Assembly: GCA_016866235.1 (NCBI GenBank)
Contig: VGMW01000002.1
Location: 310,001-374,000 of the forward strand
Direction of reading: 5' to 3'
Source: Bacteroidota bacterium
GTDB taxonomy: Bacteria; Bacteroidota; Bacteroidia; Cytophagales; Cyclobacteriaceae
DNA: 64,000 nt
Under the pieces are notes generated by a model, which made no database searches, was not told the DNA's origin, and worked only from the letters and a program-made list of their open reading frames with translations. Shown piece by piece: positions 26,467-38,091 of the stretch (positions within the stretch are counted from its first letter, which is position 1; each line of letters opens with the position of its first letter). The translations under genes and the position numbers were made by a program.

Positions 26467-27165
26467 ATGGCAAAAATCTCAAAAAACCGTAAGGCCGTAA
26501 TGGCCAAATACAATCCTGAAAAGGAATACTCACTCGATGAAGCAGCAAAGATTCTGAAGGACATCACCTTCACGAAATTTGACTCTTCCGTTGATGTGGA
26601 CATTCGTTTGGGTGTAGATCCAAAGAAATCAGACCAGATGGTACGCGGCGTAGTTTCCCTTCCTCACGGATTGGGTAAAGTGGTTCGCGTATTGGTGCTC
26701 TGCACGCCCGACAAACAGCAAGAGGCAAAGGATTCAGGCGCAGACCATGTTGGTCTCGACGATTACATCACCAAAATCGAAGGCGGCTGGACCGACATCG
26801 ATGTGATCATCTGTACACCTACCGTTATGGCAAAGGTCGGACGTCTGGGTAAGGTGCTGGGTCCACGTGGACTTATGCCAAATCCTAAGTCCGGTACCGT
26901 AACCCTCGAGGTTGGAAAAGCTGTAAAGGATGTAAAGGCCGGTAAAGTTGATTTCAAGATCGACAAGCAGTCCATCATCCACGCCAGCGTGGGTAAAGCA
27001 TCTTTCACCGCCGATAAAATCAGAGACAATATTTCTGAGCTTATCAACACCGTTGCAAGATTAAAGCCCGCTTCCGCAAAAGGAGATTACTTCAGAAGCA
27101 TCACCATCTCAACGACGATGAGCCCCGGTGTTGCCATTGACAAATCATCTATTGCCGGAATCTAA
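26467..27165 (+). CDS. rplA: Ribosomal protein L1
   Basis: 232 residues. [20 protein letters not shown] is the family signature, with both L1 domains present. It forms the L1 stalk of the large subunit and in other bacteria represses its own operon. It begins 12 bases after rplK; with so little room, any L1 operator would have to lie further upstream and none was identified. Confidence 0.98.
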   Translation: MAKISKNRKAVMAKYNPEKEYSLDEAAKILKDITFTKFDSSVDVDIRLGVDPKKSDQMVRGVVSLPHGLGKVVRVLVLCTPDKQQEAKDSGADHVGLDDYITKIEGGWTDIDVIICTPTVMAKVGRLGKVLGPRGLMPNPKSGTVTLEVGKAVKDVKAGKVDFKIDKQSIIHASVGKASFTADKIRDNISELINTVARLKPASAKGDYFRSITISTTMSPGVAIDKSSIAGI

Positions 27166-27176
27166 AGACTACAGCT

Positions 27177-27704
27177 ATGACCAGAGAAGATAAAGGCAAA
27201 ATCATAGACGCGTTGTCGGAGAAATTCTCCAACAACCAGCATTTCTACATCACCGATGCAGGCGGTTTTACCGTTGAGCAGGTGAACGCTTTCCGCAAAG
27301 TCTGTTTTCAAGCAGGCGTGGAATATGGTGTTTATAAGAACACCTTAATCCGGAAGGCACTTGAGCGGAACGGTAAAGCCGATGATCAGTTATTCGGCGC
27401 CCTCAAAGGATTCTCAGGAGTAATTTTCTCTAAAGAATCCGGGAATACCCCCGCACGTGCCATCAGGGAATTCCGCAAGAAAATAGACGGAAAGCCAGTG
27501 TTAAAGGCTGCTTCCATCGACTCTGAGGTTTTCCTCGGAGACGGTAATTTAAATATGCTTAGTGAGCTCAAATCCAAAAATGAACTCATTGGCGAGGTTA
27601 TTTCCATCCTTCAGTCTCCTGCCAAGAACGTCCTCTCCGCTCTTCTCAGCGGTAAGGGTAAGGTGGCCGGAATTGTCAAGGCCCTGGAAGAACGTAAAAA
27701 TTAA
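27177..27704 (+). CDS. rplJ: Ribosomal protein L10
   Basis: 175 residues: an N-terminal rRNA-binding domain (GGFTVEQVNAFRKVCFQAG, YGVYKNTLIRKAL) and a C-terminal helix that binds L7/L12 dimers. It is the anchor of the L7/L12 stalk. It begins 11 bases after rplA, so the usual long L10 leader is absent at this junction. Confidence 0.97.
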   Translation: MTREDKGKIIDALSEKFSNNQHFYITDAGGFTVEQVNAFRKVCFQAGVEYGVYKNTLIRKALERNGKADDQLFGALKGFSGVIFSKESGNTPARAIREFRKKIDGKPVLKAASIDSEVFLGDGNLNMLSELKSKNELIGEVISILQSPAKNVLSALLSGKGKVAGIVKALEERKN

Positions 27705-27730
27705 TGTGTAACAAGTAAACAATTCAAACA

Positions 27731-28111
27731 ATGGCTGACGTAAAAGCTCTCGGAGATCAACTGGTAGAACTTACCGTTAAGGAAGTGAACGAGCTCGCTT
27801 CCTACCTCAAGGAAACTTATGGCATCGAGCCCGCAGCAGCAGTAGCTGTTGCCGGTCCTGCTGCCGGTGGCGCTGCTGGCGGTGCTGCAGTGGCTGAGAA
27901 GACCAACTTTGATGTGGTCCTCAAGTCACCCGGTGCAAACAAATTGCAAATCGTTAAACTGGTGAAAGAACTCACCGGTCTCGGTTTGAAAGAAGCCAAA
28001 GACGTCGTTGACGGTGCTCCCAAAACCATTAAGGAGGGACTCCCCAAGGATGAGGCTGAAAACCTTAAGAAGCAACTCGTCGAGGCGGGTGCTGAGGTTG
28101 AACTGAAGTAA
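27731..28111 (+). CDS. rplL: Ribosomal protein L7/L12
   Basis: 126 residues. An N-terminal dimerisation domain, an Ala/Gly-rich hinge (about 36-55, [15 protein letters not shown]) and the globular C-terminal domain with KIAK-like and [14 protein letters not shown] segments. It recruits elongation factors to the ribosome. The hinge is typical of the family. A hairpin-containing spacer separates it from rpoB. Confidence 0.98.
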   Translation: MADVKALGDQLVELTVKEVNELASYLKETYGIEPAAAVAVAGPAAGGAAGGAAVAEKTNFDVVLKSPGANKLQIVKLVKELTGLGLKEAKDVVDGAPKTIKEGLPKDEAENLKKQLVEAGAEVELK

Positions 28112-28239
28112 GACCTCCCGGGTGCTCAGTACCGCCCGGAACAACCAGTGAGGCCCGTTCTGCTCAAAAAAGCAGGAGGGGCTTCGCCTGTTTGTACTGC
28201 ATGTAATTGAAATAGTCCCGTTTTTAAACTGTTATCACC
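28112..28239 (+). promoter_or_regulatory. rplL-rpoB spacer with hairpins, possible attenuator
   Basis: CCGGGTG (28118-28124), an 8-base loop and CGCCCGG (28133-28139) form a stem 6 bases after the rplL stop, and CTGCT/AGCAG forms a second small stem near 28160. Neither is followed by a T-run. In other bacteria this spacer holds an attenuator or processing site that lowers rpoBC expression relative to ribosomal proteins; that role here is inferred. Confidence 0.4.
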
Positions 28240-31200
28240 TTGGCAAAATCCTCAAACAACGGACGGATCGACTTCTCCAGGATTGAAAAAGTCATCGATT
28301 ACCCTGACTTCCTGGATGTCCAGCTCCAGTCATTCAAGGACTTCCTTCAAATCGACACCCCGGCGGAAAAAAGACAGAACGAAGGCCTCTTCAAGGTCTT
28401 TGCTGAAAACTTCCCCATCTCCGATTCAAGGGAAAACTTCGTACTCGAGTTCGTCGATTACAACATCGATCCTCCGAAATATTCGGTGGATGAGTGTATA
28501 GACCGGGGTTTGACCTTCAGCGTGCCGCTGAAAGCCAAACTCAGGCTTACCTGTAACGACGAGGACAACGAAGATTTCCAAACGATCGAGCAGGAGGTGT
28601 TCCTCGGGAACATTCCTTACATGACTGCAAAGGGATCTTTCATCATCAATGGTGCTGAAAGAGTAATAGTGTCTCAGTTGCACAGATCACCCGGCGTGTT
28701 CTTTGCGATGAGCAAACACACCAACGGCACCAAACTCTATTCTGCAAGGATCATTCCTTTCAAAGGATCTTGGATTGAATTTGCTACCGACGTAAACGCG
28801 GTGATGTATGCTTACATCGACCGTAAGAAGAAATTCCCTGTGACCACATTGCTACGCGCAATTGGTTATGGTTCAGATAAAGCCATTCTCGATCTCTTCG
28901 GCTTGTCTGAGGAAATTGAAGCCACCAAGCCCGCCCTTAAAAAAGCCGTAGGAAGAAAGTTGGCGGCAAGGGTATTGAAAACGTGGACGGAAGATTTCGT
29001 TGACGAAGATACCGGTGAAGTAGTATCCATCGACCGCAACGAGGTACTCCTCGAGCGCGATCATGTGATCACAGCAGAAGATGCAGAAACCATTCTTCAG
29101 TCTGGCGCAAAGAGCATCATTCTCAACAGGGAAGATGTGAACATCGCCGACTTCCAAATCATCTTCAACACATTAGCGAAAGATGCCTCCAATTCTGAAA
29201 AAGAAGCGGTGGAGTACATCTACCGCCAGCTGCGTAACACGGAAGCACCCGACGAGCAAACCGCTCGCGACATCATCACCAGTTTGTTCTTCTCTGAAAA
29301 GAGATACGATCTTGGTGAAGTAGGTCGTTACCGTATCAACAAGAAATTAGGACTCGACCTCGCTGCAGACCAGCGCGTTCTCACCACCCAGGACATCATC
29401 CTGATCGTGAAGTACCTCATCGGTCTGATCAACAGTAAGGCTGTAGTCGATGACATCGACCACCTGAGCAACCGCCGCGTAAGAACCGTTGGTGAACAGC
29501 TCTATTCCCAATTCGGAGTAGGCCTTGCCAGGATGGCCCGTACCATTAAAGAAAGAATGAACGTCCGCGACAACGAGGACTTCAAACCTGTTGACCTGAT
29601 CAATGCGAGAACACTCTCCTCAGTCATCAACTCTTTCTTCGGTACCAACCAGTTGTCGCAGTTCATGGACCAGACCAACCCTCTGGCAGAAATCACCCAC
29701 AAGCGCAGGATGTCAGCCCTGGGCCCCGGTGGTCTCTCCCGCGAGCGCGCAGGTTTCGAGGTTCGTGACGTACACTATACCCATTACGGCCGCCTGTGTA
29801 CCATTGAAACACCGGAAGGTCCGAACATCGGTCTGATTTCCTCGCTCTGCGTTCATGCCAAAGTGAACAAGATGGGCTTCATTGAAACGCCTTACCGAAA
29901 GGTTGAAAGCGGAAAAGTGAAAAAAGACGGAATCATCTTCCTGACTGCAGAAGAGGAGGACACACACAACATCGCACAGGCCAATGTGAAAATCGCCGGC
30001 AACGGTGAATTTGCAGAGGAGAAGATCAAGGCAAGATTTGAAGGTGACTTTCCTGTGGTTGAACCTAAGGAGGTTCGCTTCATGGATGTGGCACCCAACC
30101 AGATCGTATCCATTGCCGCTTCGCTGATTCCGTTCCTGGAGCATGATGACGCCAACCGTGCGCTCATGGGCTCTAACATGCAACGTCAGGCTGTTCCACT
30201 GCTTCGCGCAGAGGCCCCGATCGTAGGTACAGGACTGGAAGGAAAAATTGCACTGGATTCCAGAACCCTTGTCCTCGCAGAAGGAAAAGGTGTTGTGGAT
30301 TATGTCGATGCCAAGAAGATCGTTGTGAAATACGACATCTCCGAAGACGATATGCTGGTGCGCTTTGAAGATGAATTCAAAACATACAACCTGATCAAGT
30401 TCCGTCGCACAAACCAGGATACTTGTATCAACCTTTCTCCCATCGTTAAGAAGGGTGATAAGGTCGTCAAAGGTCAGCCTCTGGTACAAGGTTATGGCAC
30501 AGCCGACGGTGAATTGGCGCTCGGAAGAAATCTTCTGGTAGCCTACATGCCTTGGCAGGGTTACAACTTTGAGGACGCTATCGTTATTTCTGAGCGCGTT
30601 GTGCGCGACGACATCTATACTTCAATTCACATCGAGGAGTTCGAACTTGAAGTTCGTGACACCAAGCGAGGAGAAGAAGAGCTTACTTCTGAAATTCCGA
30701 ACGTAAGTGAAGAAGCGGTTAAGCACCTTGATGAAAACGGCGTAATCCGCGTAGGTGCTGAAGTTCGTGAAGGCGATATCCTGATTGGTAAAATCACCCC
30801 TAAAGGCGAAACCGATCCTACACCGGAAGAAAAACTTCTCCGGGCAATCTTTGGTGATAAGGCAGGCGATGTGAAGGATGCTTCACTTAAGGCGCCTCCA
30901 TCATTGAAAGGTATCGTAATCGACACTAAAATTTTCTCAAGACCCAAGCGCGACAAAGACGTGCGCAGCAAGTCGAAGAAAGAAATTGATCTGCTCAAGA
31001 CCCGGTACAGCAAGCAGCTTACCGATCTGCGTACGGAGATGATCAAAAAGCTGACCCACCTGTTGTCTGGCAAAACCAGTCAGGGTGTTAAGCATAAGTT
31101 TGGTGACGAGTTGATCTCCAAGAGTGTTAAATTCTCTGCGAAGGTTATTGAGTCCGGATTGTTCCCGGACAAAAACATCTACAGAGATGAGAGCAATTAC

Positions 31201-32109
31201 AATGTGCCGGAGGAAGTTAACCTGATTGCAGACGTTAGTCTGGAAGGTTGGACCACCGACGAGCACACCAACAAACTTGTTGGTCAGACTGTTAAAAATT
31301 ACTTGCACGTCCGCAACGTCATCTCCGGTGAATTCAAGCGTGAGCGCTTCACACTGGAAGTTGGTGACGAACTTCCTGTAGGCATCGTTCAACTGGCTAA
31401 AGTTTATGTCGCCAAGAAGCGTAAGCTTAAGGTTGGTGATAAAATGGCCGGTCGCCACGGTAACAAAGGTGTGGTGGCAAGAATTGTACGCGACGAGGAT
31501 ATGCCATTCCTGGAGGATGGATCCCCTGTTGACATTTGCCTCAACCCGCTTGGCGTACCATCCCGTATGAATCTTGGACAGCTTTATGAAGCCGTTCTCG
31601 CCTGGGCTGGTAAGCGACTCGGTCGCCGCTATGCAACTCCGATTTTTGATGGTGCAACACTTGATGATGTATCTAGTCAGCTGAAAGAGGCAGGACTTCC
31701 TGATTTTGGAAGAACTTACCTCTACGACGGACTCACCGGTACAAAATTCGATCAGCCCGTTACGGTTGGTGTGGCATACATGCTGAAACTTGGTCACCTC
31801 GTTGACGATAAAATGCACGCGCGTTCTATCGGACCATACTCACTTATTACCCAGCAGCCGCTTGGTGGTAAGGCACAGTTTGGTGGTCAGCGATTTGGTG
31901 AAATGGAAGTGTGGGCCATCGAGGCATTCGGTGCTTCACACATTCTTCAGGAAATCCTCACGGTTAAATCCGACGATGTTATCGGACGCGCGAAAGCGTA
32001 CGAGTCCATTGTTAGAGGCGAGACCATGCGGAAGCCAAACATCCCTGAGTCCTTCAACGTGCTTGTTCACGAACTCCGTGGACTGGCCCTGGAGATCACC
32101 ATGGATTAA
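28240..32109 (+). CDS. rpoB: DNA-directed RNA polymerase subunit beta
   Basis: 1289 residues. The rifampicin-binding segment [19 protein letters not shown] and [20 protein letters not shown] lies at about residues 465-505 and shows the usual sensitive-type residues. [14 protein letters not shown] and the C-terminal region that meets beta-prime are intact. It starts with TTG; the N-terminus [17 protein letters not shown] fits the family and no ATG is nearby. rpoC follows after 45 bases. Confidence 0.98.
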   Translation: MAKSSNNGRIDFSRIEKVIDYPDFLDVQLQSFKDFLQIDTPAEKRQNEGLFKVFAENFPISDSRENFVLEFVDYNIDPPKYSVDECIDRGLTFSVPLKAKLRLTCNDEDNEDFQTIEQEVFLGNIPYMTAKGSFIINGAERVIVSQLHRSPGVFFAMSKHTNGTKLYSARIIPFKGSWIEFATDVNAVMYAYIDRKKKFPVTTLLRAIGYGSDKAILDLFGLSEEIEATKPALKKAVGRKLAARVLKTWTEDFVDEDTGEVVSIDRNEVLLERDHVITAEDAETILQSGAKSIILNREDVNIADFQIIFNTLAKDASNSEKEAVEYIYRQLRNTEAPDEQTARDIITSLFFSEKRYDLGEVGRYRINKKLGLDLAADQRVLTTQDIILIVKYLIGLINSKAVVDDIDHLSNRRVRTVGEQLYSQFGVGLARMARTIKERMNVRDNEDFKPVDLINARTLSSVINSFFGTNQLSQFMDQTNPLAEITHKRRMSALGPGGLSRERAGFEVRDVHYTHYGRLCTIETPEGPNIGLISSLCVHAKVNKMGFIETPYRKVESGKVKKDGIIFLTAEEEDTHNIAQANVKIAGNGEFAEEKIKARFEGDFPVVEPKEVRFMDVAPNQIVSIAASLIPFLEHDDANRALMGSNMQRQAVPLLRAEAPIVGTGLEGKIALDSRTLVLAEGKGVVDYVDAKKIVVKYDISEDDMLVRFEDEFKTYNLIKFRRTNQDTCINLSPIVKKGDKVVKGQPLVQGYGTADGELALGRNLLVAYMPWQGYNFEDAIVISERVVRDDIYTSIHIEEFELEVRDTKRGEEELTSEIPNVSEEAVKHLDENGVIRVGAEVREGDILIGKITPKGETDPTPEEKLLRAIFGDKAGDVKDASLKAPPSLKGIVIDTKIFSRPKRDKDVRSKSKKEIDLLKTRYSKQLTDLRTEMIKKLTHLLSGKTSQGVKHKFGDELISKSVKFSAKVIESGLFPDKNIYRDESNYNVPEEVNLIADVSLEGWTTDEHTNKLVGQTVKNYLHVRNVISGEFKRERFTLEVGDELPVGIVQLAKVYVAKKRKLKVGDKMAGRHGNKGVVARIVRDEDMPFLEDGSPVDICLNPLGVPSRMNLGQLYEAVLAWAGKRLGRRYATPIFDGATLDDVSSQLKEAGLPDFGRTYLYDGLTGTKFDQPVTVGVAYMLKLGHLVDDKMHARSIGPYSLITQQPLGGKAQFGGQRFGEMEVWAIEAFGASHILQEILTVKSDDVIGRAKAYESIVRGETMRKPNIPESFNVLVHELRGLALEITMD

Positions 32110-32154
32110 GGCAGTATTAAAAGATAATTACCGACAGACTGAACAACACAAGAC

Positions 32155-35100
32155 ATGTCTTTCAGAAAGAATAAAAAGATCAACAACGACTTCTCGAAGA
32201 TCACCATTAGTTTGGCTTCGCCGGAGTCTATTCTGGAGAGCTCACACGGCGAAATCACTCAGCCGGAGACCATTAATTACCGGACCTATAAGCCGGAAAT
32301 GGGCGGTCTCTTCTGCGAGCGCATCTTCGGTCCCGTAAAGGACTGGGAATGTCATTGCGGAAAGTATAAGCGCATCCGATACAAAGGCATCATCTGCGAT
32401 CGCTGCGGAGTTGAGGTTACCGAGAAGAAGGTTCGCCGCGAGCGAATGGGCCATATTGAGCTGGTTGTGCCAGTCGCCCACATCTGGTATTTCCGTTCGC
32501 TGCCCAACAAGATCGGTTACCTGCTCGGTCTGGCCACCAAGAAATTGGATCAGATCATCTACTACGAGCGCTATGTAGTTGTTCAGCCTGGTATTAAGGA
32601 AGAAGACGGCATCAATAAGCTGGACTTCCTCACAGAAGAAGAATACCTCGACATCATGGACAAACTCCCAAGGGAGAACCAGATGCTCGATGACAGCGAT
32701 CCGAAGAAATTTATTGCCAAGATGGGCGCCGATGCACTCGAGATGCTGTTGTCAAGACAAAAACTTGACGAGCTCAGCAACGATTTGCGTTATCAGGCTG
32801 CGACCGACACCTCACAACAGCGAAAGGCTGAAGCGCTTAAGCGTTTGAAAGTGGTGGAAGCATTCCGTGATGCCAATACCCGCGTAGAAAATCGCCCTGA
32901 GTGGATGGTCATCCGCATGGTGCCGGTTATTCCTCCGGAACTTCGTCCACTTGTGCCACTCGATGGCGGAAGATTTGCAACGTCTGATCTTAATGACCTC
33001 TACCGTCGTGTGATCATTCGTAACAACCGTCTGAAGCGACTTATTGACATCAAAGCGCCGGAAGTTATTCTCAGAAACGAAAAGCGTATGCTCCAGGAAG
33101 CTGTCGACTCACTGTTCGACAACTCCAGAAAAGTAAATGCTGTTCGTTCTGAAGGTAACCGCGCACTAAAGTCCCTCAGCGATATGCTGAAAGGAAAACA
33201 AGGTCGCTTCCGTCAGAACCTCCTTGGAAAACGTGTAGACTACTCCGGTCGTTCAGTAATCGTTGTAGGCCCTGAATTGAAACTCCATGAGTGCGGACTT
33301 CCGAAGGATATGGCGGCAGAACTATTCAAGCCGTTCATTATTCGCAAGCTCATCGAGCGCGGAATTGTTAAAACGGTAAAGTCGGCCAAAAAGATTGTTG
33401 ACCGCAAAGACCCTGTAGTTTGGGATATTCTTGAGAATGTTCTGAAAGGACATCCTGTTCTCCTGAACCGCGCCCCAACACTCCACAGACTTGGCATTCA
33501 GGCCTTCCAGCCAAAGCTTATTGAAGGTAAAGCCATTCAGCTTCACCCGCTCGTGTGTACGGCCTTTAACGCCGACTTCGACGGTGACCAAATGGCGGTT
33601 CACGTACCGCTGGGTCACGAGGCGATCCTCGAGGCTTCCATGCTGATGCTTTCATCACACAACATCCTGAACCCTGCCAACGGCGCTCCCATCACTGTGC
33701 CTTCACAGGACATGGTACTTGGTCTGTACTATCTGACCAAAGGACGCAAAGGTGAGCTCGGCGAAGGCAAGCGCTACTACTCTGCTGAGGAAGTAATCAT
33801 TGCTTTCAACGAAGGCAGACTTTCAAAGCATGCCATCATTAAGGTAAGGGTGCGTGTCCGTGATAAAAAGACTGGCGAACATTCTTACAAGGTCATCGAA
33901 ACTGCTGCGGGTCGTGTAATCTTCAATCAGGTTGTCCCTGAGGAAGTAGGCTTCGTAGATGAATTGCTTACCAAGAAGAAACTCCAGGTTATTATCGGAG
34001 ATGTCTTCAAGCAAGCAGGTCAGGCCAAGACAGCTAAATTCCTTGATGATATTAAGGAGCTTGGTTTCCAAATGGCGTATCGTGGTGGTCTCTCCATGGG
34101 ACTCAACGATGTAAAGGTGCCTGCAGAAAAAGATAAACTTGTCGCCATCGCCCAGGAAGAAGTTGATGCCGTGTGGAACAACTACATGATGGGTCTGATT
34201 ACCGACAACGAACGATACAACCAGGTCATCGATATTTGGACAAGAACCAACACTACCCTTACCAACACGCTGATGAAGCAGTTGGAAGAGGATAGCCAGG
34301 GTTTCAACCCCATCTATATGATGATGCACTCCGGTGCAAGGGGATCCAGAGAACAGGTTCGTCAGCTCGGCGGTATGCGCGGTCTGATGGCCAAGCCTCA
34401 AAAGAACCTCGCCGGATCGGTTGGTTCTATCATTGAAAACCCAATTCTGTCCAACTTTAAAGAAGGTCTGGACGTACTCGAGTACTTCATTTCTACCCAC
34501 GGTGCTCGTAAGGGTCTTGCCGATACCGCCTTGAAGACGGCCGACGCAGGTTACCTGACCCGCCGTTTGGTGGACGTAGCTCAAGACCTCGTGGTTACAG
34601 AAGAGGATTGCGGTACGCTCAGAGGATTGAAGGTTGCTGCACTCAAGGACAATGAGGACATCGTTGAACCTTTGTCGGAGCGTATCCTTGGAAGGGTTTC
34701 CGTTCACGATATCTATGATCCTATCACCGATGAACTCATCTGTGCTACGAATCAGGAGATCAACGAAGAGATCGCCAAGCGCATTGAGGAGACCAGCATC
34801 GAAGAAGTGGAGATTCGTTCACTGCTGACCTGCGAAACCCGCATCGGTGGATGTGCGAAATGCTACGGTCGTAACCTGGCTACTGGTAAAATGGTTCAGG
34901 CTGGTGAAGCAGTTGGTGTTATCGCTGCCCAATCCATCGGTGAACCTGGTACCCAGCTTACACTTCGTACCTTCCACGTGGGTGGTACTGCCTCAAACAT
35001 TGCAGTTGATGCCAACATCAAAGCGAAGTTTTCAGGTTCCGTTGAATTCGAAGGAATCAGAACCGTTGATACGGTTAACGCTGAAGGCAACAAAGTAAAA

Positions 35101-36447
35101 GTTGTGATGGGCCGCACCGGAGAAATCCGAATTCTGGACAAAGACAAAACCAGAGTGCTTATTTCCAACAACGTGCCTTATGGCTCCTTCCTTCAGGTAA
35201 AGGACGGACAACAGGTAGAGAAAGGTGAACAGCTTTGTTACTGGGATCCTTACAACGCCGTGATTTTGTCTGAGGCCGACGGAGAAGTGGAATTCGAATC
35301 CATTATCGAAGGCATAACATTCAAAGAAGAATCCGACGAACAAACCGGTCACCGCGAAAAGGTTATTACCGATTCAAGGGATAAGAGCAAGAACCCTACG
35401 ATCCGCATTAAATCCGGATCTGAGGAGAAGTCTTACAACATCCCTGTTGGTGCCCACTTGGCCGTCGATCAGGGCGACTCGATCAAAGCCGGTCAGGTGC
35501 TGGCCAAGATCCCGCGCAACATGGGTAAGTCCCGCGACATCACAGGTGGTCTCCCCAGAGTAACTGAACTTTTCGAAGCACGTAACCCATCCAACCCTGC
35601 GGTGGTGAGCGAGATCGATGGTGTGGTTTCTTATGGCGAAATCAAGCGTGGTAACCGCGAGATCTTCGTTGAATCAAGAGATGGTGTCAAGAAGAAATAC
35701 ATGGTTCCGGTTTCCAAGCACATTTTGGTCCAGTCCAACGACTTCATCAGAGCCGGTCAGCCATTGTCCGATGGTGCCATTACACCAAACGACATCCTTT
35801 CCATCAAAGGACCTACCGCAGTACAGGAGTATTTGGTGAATGAGATTCAGGAAGTTTATCGTCTACAGGGTGTTAAGATTAACGACAAGCACATCGAGGC
35901 CATTGTAAGCCAGATGATGGAGAAGGTTGAAATTCTTGACTCCGGTGACACCAGCTTCCTGCAAGGTGAGTATGTCGATAAGTTTGAATTCCGTGAAGTA
36001 AACGATCAGGTACTGGACAAGAAGTTCGTTACCGATGCCGGTGATTCACAGAAGTTCAAGAAAGGACAAATTGTAACGGCGCGTGAATTGCGTGACGAAA
36101 ACTCAGCACTGAAGAGAAAAGATCTCCGATTGGTTGACGTACGCGACGCCATGCCTGCTGTATCGGCACCTACCCTTCAGGGTATCACCCAGGCTTCACT
36201 GAAGACGGAAAGCTGGCTCTCTGCAGCTTCCTTCCAGGAGACTACGAAGGTGTTGAGCGAAGCCGCCATTCGCGGTAAAGCCGATACCCTCATCGGATTG
36301 AAAGAAAACGTAATTGTAGGTCACCTCATTCCTGCCGGAACGGGACAGCGTAAGTTCAACGATCTTATCGTAGGTTCTGAAGAAGAATACGAGAAAATGG
36401 TCGAGTCAACTTCTACGCCTCGCCGGGAGAAGGAGTACCAGCAATAA
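32155..36447 (+). CDS. rpoC: DNA-directed RNA polymerase subunit beta-prime
   Basis: 1430 residues. The N-terminal zinc site is CxC...CxxC (Cys66, 68, 81, 84) and the catalytic magnesium loop NADFDGDQM is near residue 475. The second zinc site is around [13 protein letters not shown]. The bridge-helix and trigger-loop regions are present, the latter near [19 protein letters not shown]. The gene ends the operon at a strong terminator. Confidence 0.98.
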   Translation: MSFRKNKKINNDFSKITISLASPESILESSHGEITQPETINYRTYKPEMGGLFCERIFGPVKDWECHCGKYKRIRYKGIICDRCGVEVTEKKVRRERMGHIELVVPVAHIWYFRSLPNKIGYLLGLATKKLDQIIYYERYVVVQPGIKEEDGINKLDFLTEEEYLDIMDKLPRENQMLDDSDPKKFIAKMGADALEMLLSRQKLDELSNDLRYQAATDTSQQRKAEALKRLKVVEAFRDANTRVENRPEWMVIRMVPVIPPELRPLVPLDGGRFATSDLNDLYRRVIIRNNRLKRLIDIKAPEVILRNEKRMLQEAVDSLFDNSRKVNAVRSEGNRALKSLSDMLKGKQGRFRQNLLGKRVDYSGRSVIVVGPELKLHECGLPKDMAAELFKPFIIRKLIERGIVKTVKSAKKIVDRKDPVVWDILENVLKGHPVLLNRAPTLHRLGIQAFQPKLIEGKAIQLHPLVCTAFNADFDGDQMAVHVPLGHEAILEASMLMLSSHNILNPANGAPITVPSQDMVLGLYYLTKGRKGELGEGKRYYSAEEVIIAFNEGRLSKHAIIKVRVRVRDKKTGEHSYKVIETAAGRVIFNQVVPEEVGFVDELLTKKKLQVIIGDVFKQAGQAKTAKFLDDIKELGFQMAYRGGLSMGLNDVKVPAEKDKLVAIAQEEVDAVWNNYMMGLITDNERYNQVIDIWTRTNTTLTNTLMKQLEEDSQGFNPIYMMMHSGARGSREQVRQLGGMRGLMAKPQKNLAGSVGSIIENPILSNFKEGLDVLEYFISTHGARKGLADTALKTADAGYLTRRLVDVAQDLVVTEEDCGTLRGLKVAALKDNEDIVEPLSERILGRVSVHDIYDPITDELICATNQEINEEIAKRIEETSIEEVEIRSLLTCETRIGGCAKCYGRNLATGKMVQAGEAVGVIAAQSIGEPGTQLTLRTFHVGGTASNIAVDANIKAKFSGSVEFEGIRTVDTVNAEGNKVKVVMGRTGEIRILDKDKTRVLISNNVPYGSFLQVKDGQQVEKGEQLCYWDPYNAVILSEADGEVEFESIIEGITFKEESDEQTGHREKVITDSRDKSKNPTIRIKSGSEEKSYNIPVGAHLAVDQGDSIKAGQVLAKIPRNMGKSRDITGGLPRVTELFEARNPSNPAVVSEIDGVVSYGEIKRGNREIFVESRDGVKKKYMVPVSKHILVQSNDFIRAGQPLSDGAITPNDILSIKGPTAVQEYLVNEIQEVYRLQGVKINDKHIEAIVSQMMEKVEILDSGDTSFLQGEYVDKFEFREVNDQVLDKKFVTDAGDSQKFKKGQIVTARELRDENSALKRKDLRLVDVRDAMPAVSAPTLQGITQASLKTESWLSAASFQETTKVLSEAAIRGKADTLIGLKENVIVGHLIPAGTGQRKFNDLIVGSEEEYEKMVESTSTPRREKEYQQ

Positions 36448-36468
36448 GCGGAAATACACAAACGGAAT

Positions 36469-36503
36469 TAATGGCTATCCAACGGGTAGCCATTAGTTCT
36501 TTT
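36469..36503 (+). terminator. Intrinsic terminator after rpoC
   Basis: TAATGGCTATCC, loop AAC, GGGTAGCCATTA gives a 12-bp stem with one wobble, followed by GTTCTTTT. It closes the secE-rpoC operon 22 bases after the rpoC stop. Confidence 0.9.
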
Positions 36504-36515
36504 AAGGAGTCTCAA

Positions 36516-36523
36516 TATTTTTG
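36516..36523 (+). promoter_or_regulatory. Bacteroidota -7 box of the DUF3467 gene
   Basis: TATTTTTG matches TAnnTTTG and ends 3 bases before the ATG at 36527. The in-frame TTG at 36521 lies inside this box, which argues for the ATG and for a leaderless message. Confidence 0.5.
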
Positions 36524-36526
36524 GCA

Positions 36527-36847
36527 ATGGCAAAAGAAAAAAAAGAACAGGAAAATCAGATCAACATCGAGTTGTCGGAGGAGGTAGCGGAGGGCGTTTA
36601 CTCTAACCTCGCCATGATCGCTCACTCCAACAGCGAATTTGTTATTGATTTTATACGCCTGATGCCCGGGGTGCCTAAGGCAAAGGTTAAATCCAGAATC
36701 GTAATCACCCCAGAGCATGCCAAACGCCTGCTCAACGCATTAAAAGACAATATTGATAAGTATGAAAGTTCTTTTGGTGCGATCAAAAGAACTGACGATG
36801 GCCCACATTTTCCGATGAATTTCGGCGGCGCTATGGGCGAGGCATAA
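36527..36847 (+). CDS. DUF3467 family protein
   Basis: 106 residues, small and soluble. The family core is visible as GVYSNLAMIAHSNSEFVIDF, RLMPGVPKAKVKSRIVITP and HAKRLLNALKDNIDKYE. The function is not known. The position straight after rpoC recurs in this phylum as far as I recall, but the terminator and the promoter box between them make it a separate transcript here. Confidence 0.85.
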   Translation: MAKEKKEQENQINIELSEEVAEGVYSNLAMIAHSNSEFVIDFIRLMPGVPKAKVKSRIVITPEHAKRLLNALKDNIDKYESSFGAIKRTDDGPHFPMNFGGAMGEA

Positions 36848-36918
36848 GAGCAATCTTGCTCGCCTACAAAGGCGATTGTAAATTGGTCCTTACTTATGGG
36901 ACTTCTACCAATTGAAAT

Positions 36919-38076
36919 ATGACGTTGAAGTCAAGACTTCCGGGGACTGAGACAAGCATTTTTACCAGGATGTCGAGGCTGGCTTCAGAACACGGAGCCA
37001 TCAATCTTTCACAGGGTTTCCCTGATTTTCCGATCGACCCACTTTTGGCTGACCTTGTTCATAAGGCGATGCTTGACGGCAGCAATCAATATGCGCCAAT
37101 GGCCGGCTTGTTGCCGCTTAGGGAACAAATTGCGCGGGTGGTTGAGGAGACCTACGGAAGGAAAACCAATCCAGATCTTGAAATCACCATCACTGCAGGT
37201 GGAACCGAAGCTTTATTCATGGCTATTGCAGCAGTTGTCCATGCTGGTGATGAAGTGATCATTTTCGATCCCAGCTTCGACACGTACGCACCTGCAGTTT
37301 TACTCAACGGAGGTAAACCGATCCACCTGAATATGAGTCCGCCGGATTTCAGCATACCTTGGGATGCCCTGCAGCAGGCAATTAATTCCAGAACCAGGTT
37401 GATCATTGTAAACACACCCCACAATCCGTGTGGAACCGTTCTATCTTCCTCAGATTTGGATCGGTTGGCATCATGGTGTGTGGAGCATGGGATTTATTTA
37501 TTGAGTGATGAAGTCTATGAACGCATAATTTTTGACGGACAACAGCACCAAAGTGCATTGTCCCGGCCTGAGTTGCAACCATGGGCCATGGCTGTTTTTT
37601 CGTTCGGTAAAACTTTTCACGTAACAGGGTGGAAGAGCGGATATGTGGTTGCTGCTCCGGAATTAACCGCTGAAATGAGAAAAGTGCATCAGAATATTGT
37701 TTTCTGCACCAATACTCCTGTTCAGGTTGCTTTTACTGAATACATGAAAAATCCTGAGCACTATTCCACCCTCGGACCATTTTACCAGATCAAGCGCAAC
37801 TTTTTCCTCGATCAACTAAAGCATACACCGCTGAAACCTCTTTCCTGCAGTGGCTCCTATTTTCAGTTGGTTTCCTATGGACATCTGACGCAGGCAGATG
37901 ATTTGGATTTGGCGGTAAAACTCACCCGTGAAGCCGGTATAGCCACCATCCCGGTGTCCAACTTTTACGCCGATCATGCCGATCATAAATTGTTACGACT
38001 TTGTTTCGCTAAAAAGGAGGAGACACTGGCGGCTGCCGGTAAAAAGTTAAGCCAATTGGATTGGTCTGAATTCTAA
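36919..38076 (+). CDS. Class I/II PLP aminotransferase, YbdL-like (methionine/glutamine type)
   Basis: 385 residues. Fold-type I motifs: NLSQGFPDFP near the N-terminus, ITAGGTEALF, NTPHNPCGTV, SDEVYERI and the PLP lysine K231 in SFGKTFHVTGWKSGY. The sequence resembles YbdL/MtnE-type enzymes that transaminate the keto-acid of methionine using glutamine or other donors. The omega-amidase gene 15 bases downstream supports glutamine as donor, because omega-amidase removes the alpha-ketoglutaramate by-product. Confidence 0.88.
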   Translation: MTLKSRLPGTETSIFTRMSRLASEHGAINLSQGFPDFPIDPLLADLVHKAMLDGSNQYAPMAGLLPLREQIARVVEETYGRKTNPDLEITITAGGTEALFMAIAAVVHAGDEVIIFDPSFDTYAPAVLLNGGKPIHLNMSPPDFSIPWDALQQAINSRTRLIIVNTPHNPCGTVLSSSDLDRLASWCVEHGIYLLSDEVYERIIFDGQQHQSALSRPELQPWAMAVFSFGKTFHVTGWKSGYVVAAPELTAEMRKVHQNIVFCTNTPVQVAFTEYMKNPEHYSTLGPFYQIKRNFFLDQLKHTPLKPLSCSGSYFQLVSYGHLTQADDLDLAVKLTREAGIATIPVSNFYADHADHKLLRLCFAKKEETLAAAGKKLSQLDWSEF

Positions 38077-38091
38077 TCTAATCGCCAAATC

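Noticed and set aside
29713-30489. Long antisense open frames inside rpoB and rpoC (such as 29713-30489, 30937-31818, 33823-34707)
   Set aside because: They are shadows of strongly biased codon use in the essential genes on the other strand and show no domain or start signals.
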